6,945 bases of DNA. Origin: Gemmatimonadota bacterium (GTDB lineage Bacteria > Gemmatimonadota > Gemmatimonadetes > Longimicrobiales > UBA6960). The translations under genes were made by a program, and so were the position numbers. This document shows positions 4,040 to 6,945 of the stretch, piece by piece. The notes beneath the pieces are model-generated. The model searched no databases. It saw nothing but the letters and a program-made list of their open reading frames with translations, and was not told the DNA's origin. Each line of letters starts with the position of its first letter. Positions within the stretch are counted from its first letter, which is position 1. The stretch lies in NCBI GenBank assembly GCA_019347995.1, contig JAHWKH010000132.1:1-6945 (forward strand). Reading direction: 5' to 3'.

Positions 4040-6945
4040 TGGGCGAGGCCGGCGGCAGCGCCACGGCGCCCAGCGGCCGCGGCATCGCCCCGGGCTGGTA
4101 GATGCGGGATTCGAGGGCTGTCAGGTCGTCGGTCAGCAGGGTGTTCAGCGTGCGAATGGCGTCGGCGACCCTCTCCTGCGCGCGCTCGATTTGCCATACC
4201 TGATCGGCGGTGGGGGGCGCGTGGATGCCCTCGATGGCCCCGGCCAGGCGGCCGGCGCTCGCCTCGTCCAGCGCCTCGGCCGCGGCCTCCAGGCGCTCGG
4301 CCAGGCTGTCGGCCTCGGCCAGGAGCCGACTGCCCCCGTCGCCGGCGCGCTCCAGCGCCTCCCGGGCCGCCTCGATCCGCCCCTGCGCCGTGTCGATGGC
4401 GCTCTCCGCGCTCTCGATCGCACGGGACATCCCGTGGAGGCGCGTCAGCGCGTCCTGGCGCTCGGCCATCACGGCGCGCGACACGTCCACGCGCGGATCC
4501 TGGCGCACGACCACGTCGGCCGTCGAAGTGGCGTCGCCGGCCGTGAGCCGCACCGCGTAGGTGCCGGGCAGGACGAGCGGACCGTTGCCGCCGCCGTCCT
4601 CGCCGGGGCCGTCGGCGCGGAGATCCCACACCGCCGTCTGGATGCCCGCCTCGCCGGGCCCCTCCAGCGTCCGGAGGACCCCCCCGCCCGGCTCCAGGAC
4701 CTCGAGTTGGACGGGAGACTCCAGGTCCTGGCGCAGCCAGTAGCGGAGCGACGCGCCTTCCGGCGGGTTGTCTCCGATGAACTCGCCGGCCACGAACCAG
4801 GGGCCGCCGCCGATGACCCACTGGGTGCCCCGCTGCCCGTCGAACAGCACGGCGTCCCGGGCCAGCACGTCACCCCGGGCGATCTGCTCCAGCGGCGTCA
4901 CGTCGTCCAGGATCCAGATGCTGCGGCCGTGCGTCGCGATGACCAGGTCGTTGTCCCGCGGGTGGATGCGCATGTCGTCCACCGGTACGGTCGGGAAGTT
5001 GCCCGTGAGCCGGCTCCAGCGCTGGCCCCGGTCCGTCGAGAGGTAGAGGCCCACCTCGTTGCCGAGGAAGACGAGCCCGGGCGTGCGCGGGTGCTCGCGG
5101 ATGGCGTTCACCGACGCGTCGTCGGGCAGCCCCTCGGTGATGGACCGCCAGTCGTCCCCGAAGTTCTCGCTCACCAACACGTAGGGCCGGTAGTCGTCGT
5201 CCTTGTGGCCGTCGAACGTGAGGTAGACGCGTCCCGGCACGTGATGCGAGGGCTCGATGCCGCTCACCCACATGCCGTGCCGCAGGCCCGGCACCGAGCC
5301 GGTCAGGTCGGTCCAGGTGGCGCCGCCGTCGCGGGAGCGCCAGAACATCCCGTCGTCGGTGCCAGCATAGAGCACGGCGGCGTCGAGGGGCGACTCGCCG
5401 ATCTCGGAGATGGTGCCGTAGTAGCTCACGCCGTCGTGACGCGACAGGGTCGTGGAATCGACGGGCTGGCCCATGATGGGCAGCGTGTCGCGGTCGATCT
5501 GCCGGGTCAGGTCCGGGCTGGCCTCCTCCCACGAATGGCCGCGGTCGCGGGAGCGCATGAGGTGGTTGGCGCCCGCGAAGACCGTGGCCGGGTCGTGGTG
5601 CGAGACGTGGAGCGGCGTGTTCCAGTGCCAGCGGTATTCCCGCTCCTCGTCGTCGGCCGTGGGCCGGGCGGTCGGCTGGAGCGACGCCGTCTCCGTGGTG
5701 CCGGCGTGGTAGCGCCCGAAGCGGCCGTTCTGGGACTCGCTGTAGATGATCCCGGGATCGGTGGGGTCGATGACGTTCCAGAAGCCGTCGCCGCCCCAGA
5801 TGCGCACCCAGTCCTTGTTGCGGGGGCCGGACTTGGTCATGCGGCCCTCGTCGGTCAGGGTCCGGCTGGGGCCGCACCACGAGTTGTTGTCCTGCAGCCC
5901 TCCGCAGATCCAGTACGGGTCGCGGGAGTCGACGTCGATCTGGTAGAACTGCCCCGCGGCCACGTTGTGGTGGTGCAGCCAGTTCTGCCCGCCGTCGCGC
6001 GACGTGGCCACGCCGCCGTCGTTGCCGGTGATGACCAGGTCGGGATCGTGGGGGCTGACCCACAGCGCGTGGTGGTCCAGGTGGACCCCCGGAGCGGCCT
6101 CGCCCGGCCACCAGGTGCGGCCCCCGTCGTCGGAGATGGAGAACTGCACACCGCCCAGGTAGATCCGCTCGGGGTTGCTCGGGTCGATGCGCACCAGGGA
6201 GAAGTACATGGGCCGCGGGTTGCGGTCGCTCATCTTCTCCCAGCTCTCGCCGCGGTCGGTGGAGCGATAGAGGCCCCGCCCGTCGGGGTTCGACTCGACG
6301 AGGGCATAGAGGAGGTCGCCGTCGCGGCGATGGATGTCCAGGCCGATCCTGCCCTTGTCGCCCTCCGGGAGCCCCTCCGTCATCTCACGCCAGGTCTCGC
6401 CGCCGTCCAGTGTGCGGTAGATGCCGCTCTCCGGACCGTCGGCGCTGAAGCCCCAGGGGGTGCGCCGGCGCTGGTACATGGCGGCGAACAGCGTGTTGGG
6501 GTCGTTCCTGTCCATGACCAGGTCGATGGCGCCCGTGTTCTCGTCGATGTAGAGCGACTTCTCCCAGGTGCGCCCTCCATCGGTGCTCTTGTAGACGCCC
6601 CGCTCCTCGTTGGGGCCGAAGAGGTGGCCCACGGCCGCGACGTAGACGACGTCGGGGTCGGCGGGATGCACCACGATGCGCCCCACGTGGCGCGTCTCCT
6701 CCAGCCCCAGGTGCGTCCACGTCTCCCCGGCGTCCGTCGATCGCAGGATTGCGTACTTCCCGGCGGCGAAAGCGTTCCGGCCGGTGACCGCGACCGAGAG
6801 CCTGCCCTCGCCGCCCGTGGCGAGATCCGCCCAGCTCGCCCCGCCGTCGGTGCTACGACTGATCCGGCCGCCGTCCCGACCGACGAGCACCAGCCCGTCG
6901 GCGCCGCGGGCGATGTCCCACGCGTCCTTCAGTTCCTCGACCTCC
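4035..6945 (-). CDS. Exported BNR/Asp-box beta-propeller protein (VPS10/sortilin-like, glycosyl-hydrolase-like), 5' end missing
   Basis: The visible 969 residues run unbroken from the window edge to a TAG at 4037. The frame is open through 6944, so the true start and signal peptide lie outside. The GTG at 6890 is an internal Val. Numbering from the first complete codon, I count eleven Asp-box motifs (S/T-x-D-x-G-x-x-W): at 31, 69, 120, 178, 228, 271, 315, 465, 537, 592 (degenerate, SENFGDDW) and 636. These mark the blades of one or two beta-propellers. The family signatures LEETRHVGRIVVHP (81-94), GPNEERGVYKSTDGG (110-124), CGGLQDNNSWCG (347-358) and ATHGRSIWILDDVTPL (670-685) identify the roughly 1000-residue exported BNR/VPS10-like proteins common in environmental bacteria. 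After the propeller come a FlgD-like Ig domain (about 735-815) and an Ala/Glu-rich helical, probably coiled-coil, region (about 825-947). C347 and C357 are the only cysteines seen and may form a disulfide. Despite the frequent label glycosyl hydrolase or sialidase, I see no sialidase Arg triad assignment that I can defend. A binding or scaffold role is as likely. Confidence 0.92.
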   Translation of the reverse strand, partial: EVEELKDAWDIARGADGLVLVGRDGGRISRSTDGGASWADLATGGEGRLSVAVTGRNAFAAGKYAILRSTDAGETWTHLGLEETRHVGRIVVHPADPDVVYVAAVGHLFGPNEERGVYKSTDGGRTWEKSLYIDENTGAIDLVMDRNDPNTLFAAMYQRRRTPWGFSADGPESGIYRTLDGGETWREMTEGLPEGDKGRIGLDIHRRDGDLLYALVESNPDGRGLYRSTDRGESWEKMSDRNPRPMYFSLVRIDPSNPERIYLGGVQFSISDDGGRTWWPGEAAPGVHLDHHALWVSPHDPDLVITGNDGGVATSRDGGQNWLHHHNVAAGQFYQIDVDSRDPYWICGGLQDNNSWCGPSRTLTDEGRMTKSGPRNKDWVRIWGGDGFWNVIDPTDPGIIYSESQNGRFGRYHAGTTETASLQPTARPTADDEEREYRWHWNTPLHVSHHDPATVFAGANHLMRSRDRGHSWEEASPDLTRQIDRDTLPIMGQPVDSTTLSRHDGVSYYGTISEIGESPLDAAVLYAGTDDGMFWRSRDGGATWTDLTGSVPGLRHGMWVSGIEPSHHVPGRVYLTFDGHKDDDYRPYVLVSENFGDDWRSITEGLPDDASVNAIREHPRTPGLVFLGNEVGLYLSTDRGQRWSRLTGNFPTVPVDDMRIHPRDNDLVIATHGRSIWILDDVTPLEQIARGDVLARDAVLFDGQRGTQWVIGGGPWFVAGEFIGDNPPEGASLRYWLRQDLESPVQLEVLEPGGGVLRTLEGPGEAGIQTAVWDLRADGPGEDGGGNGPLVLPGTYAVRLTAGDATSTADVVVRQDPRVDVSRAVMAERQDALTRLHGMSRAIESAESAIDTAQGRIEAAREALERAGDGGSRLLAEADSLAERLEAAAEALDEASAGRLAGAIEGIHAPPTADQVWQIERAQERVADAIRTLNTLLTDDLTALESRIYQPGAMPRPLGAVALPPASPM

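Noticed and set aside
3139..4101. A 320-codon plus-strand frame opposite the plug-domain gene
   Set aside because: Its composition is dominated by His, Ala, Arg and Gly with no signal peptide or motif, and it is antisense to a well-supported exported protein.
3907..4821. Upstream extension of the plug-domain frame, adding about 305 Arg-, Gly- and Pro-rich residues
   Set aside because: It runs through the gap and into the BNR coding sequence in another frame. The signal peptide starts exactly at the ATG at 3906, so the extension is shadow sequence.
4870..6111. A 413-codon minus-strand frame inside the BNR gene
   Set aside because: It is an out-of-frame, Arg/Pro/His-rich reading of the BNR gene, whose own frame has eleven Asp-box motifs and clear family signatures.

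Overview
The window is very GC-rich, and every gene I can support lies on the minus strand. Transcription therefore runs from position 6945 down to position 1. In that order the genes are: a large exported BNR/Asp-box (VPS10/sortilin-like) beta-propeller protein cut by the right window edge; a secreted protein with a carboxypeptidase-regulatory-like domain and an isolated TonB plug domain; a luciferase-like flavin-dependent oxidoreductase; a 67-residue single-span membrane protein; a sodium:solute symporter (SSS family); and the first 54 residues of a GT4-type glycosyltransferase cut by the left edge. I see no rRNA, tRNA, CRISPR array, insertion sequence or phage gene.

The likely source is a high-GC environmental bacterium, and my best guess is Gemmatimonadota or a close relative. 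Roughly 1000-residue BNR/VPS10-like exported proteins and short plug-domain proteins are, as I recall, common in that group. GTG starts at three of the five visible or inferred starts fit a high-GC genome. This is inference from gene content; no phylogenetic marker gene is present.

Layout: 4035-6945 holds the BNR protein. A 128-base gap (3907-4034) holds a small perfect inverted repeat at the BNR stop codon and a possible -10 element. The plug-domain gene (3046-3906) follows, and the oxidoreductase gene (1988-3025) begins 20 bases after it, so these two may be co-transcribed. A 76-base gap (1912-1987) contains the best promoter candidate in the window and a clear Shine-Dalgarno sequence. From it runs a tight cluster: small membrane protein (1708-1911), symporter (159-1715, 8-base overlap) and glycosyltransferase (from 162, 4-base GTGA overlap). 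These overlaps indicate a translationally coupled operon.

Functionally the window reads as cell-envelope, transport and housekeeping-accessory content rather than one obvious pathway. The most distinctive points are the small membrane protein coupled to the SSS transporter, which resembles known two-gene SSS systems without a recognised small-subunit family, and the barrel-less TonB plug protein with a C-terminal hydrophobic tail. I did not find convincing evidence of a novel defence, mobile or RNA system.
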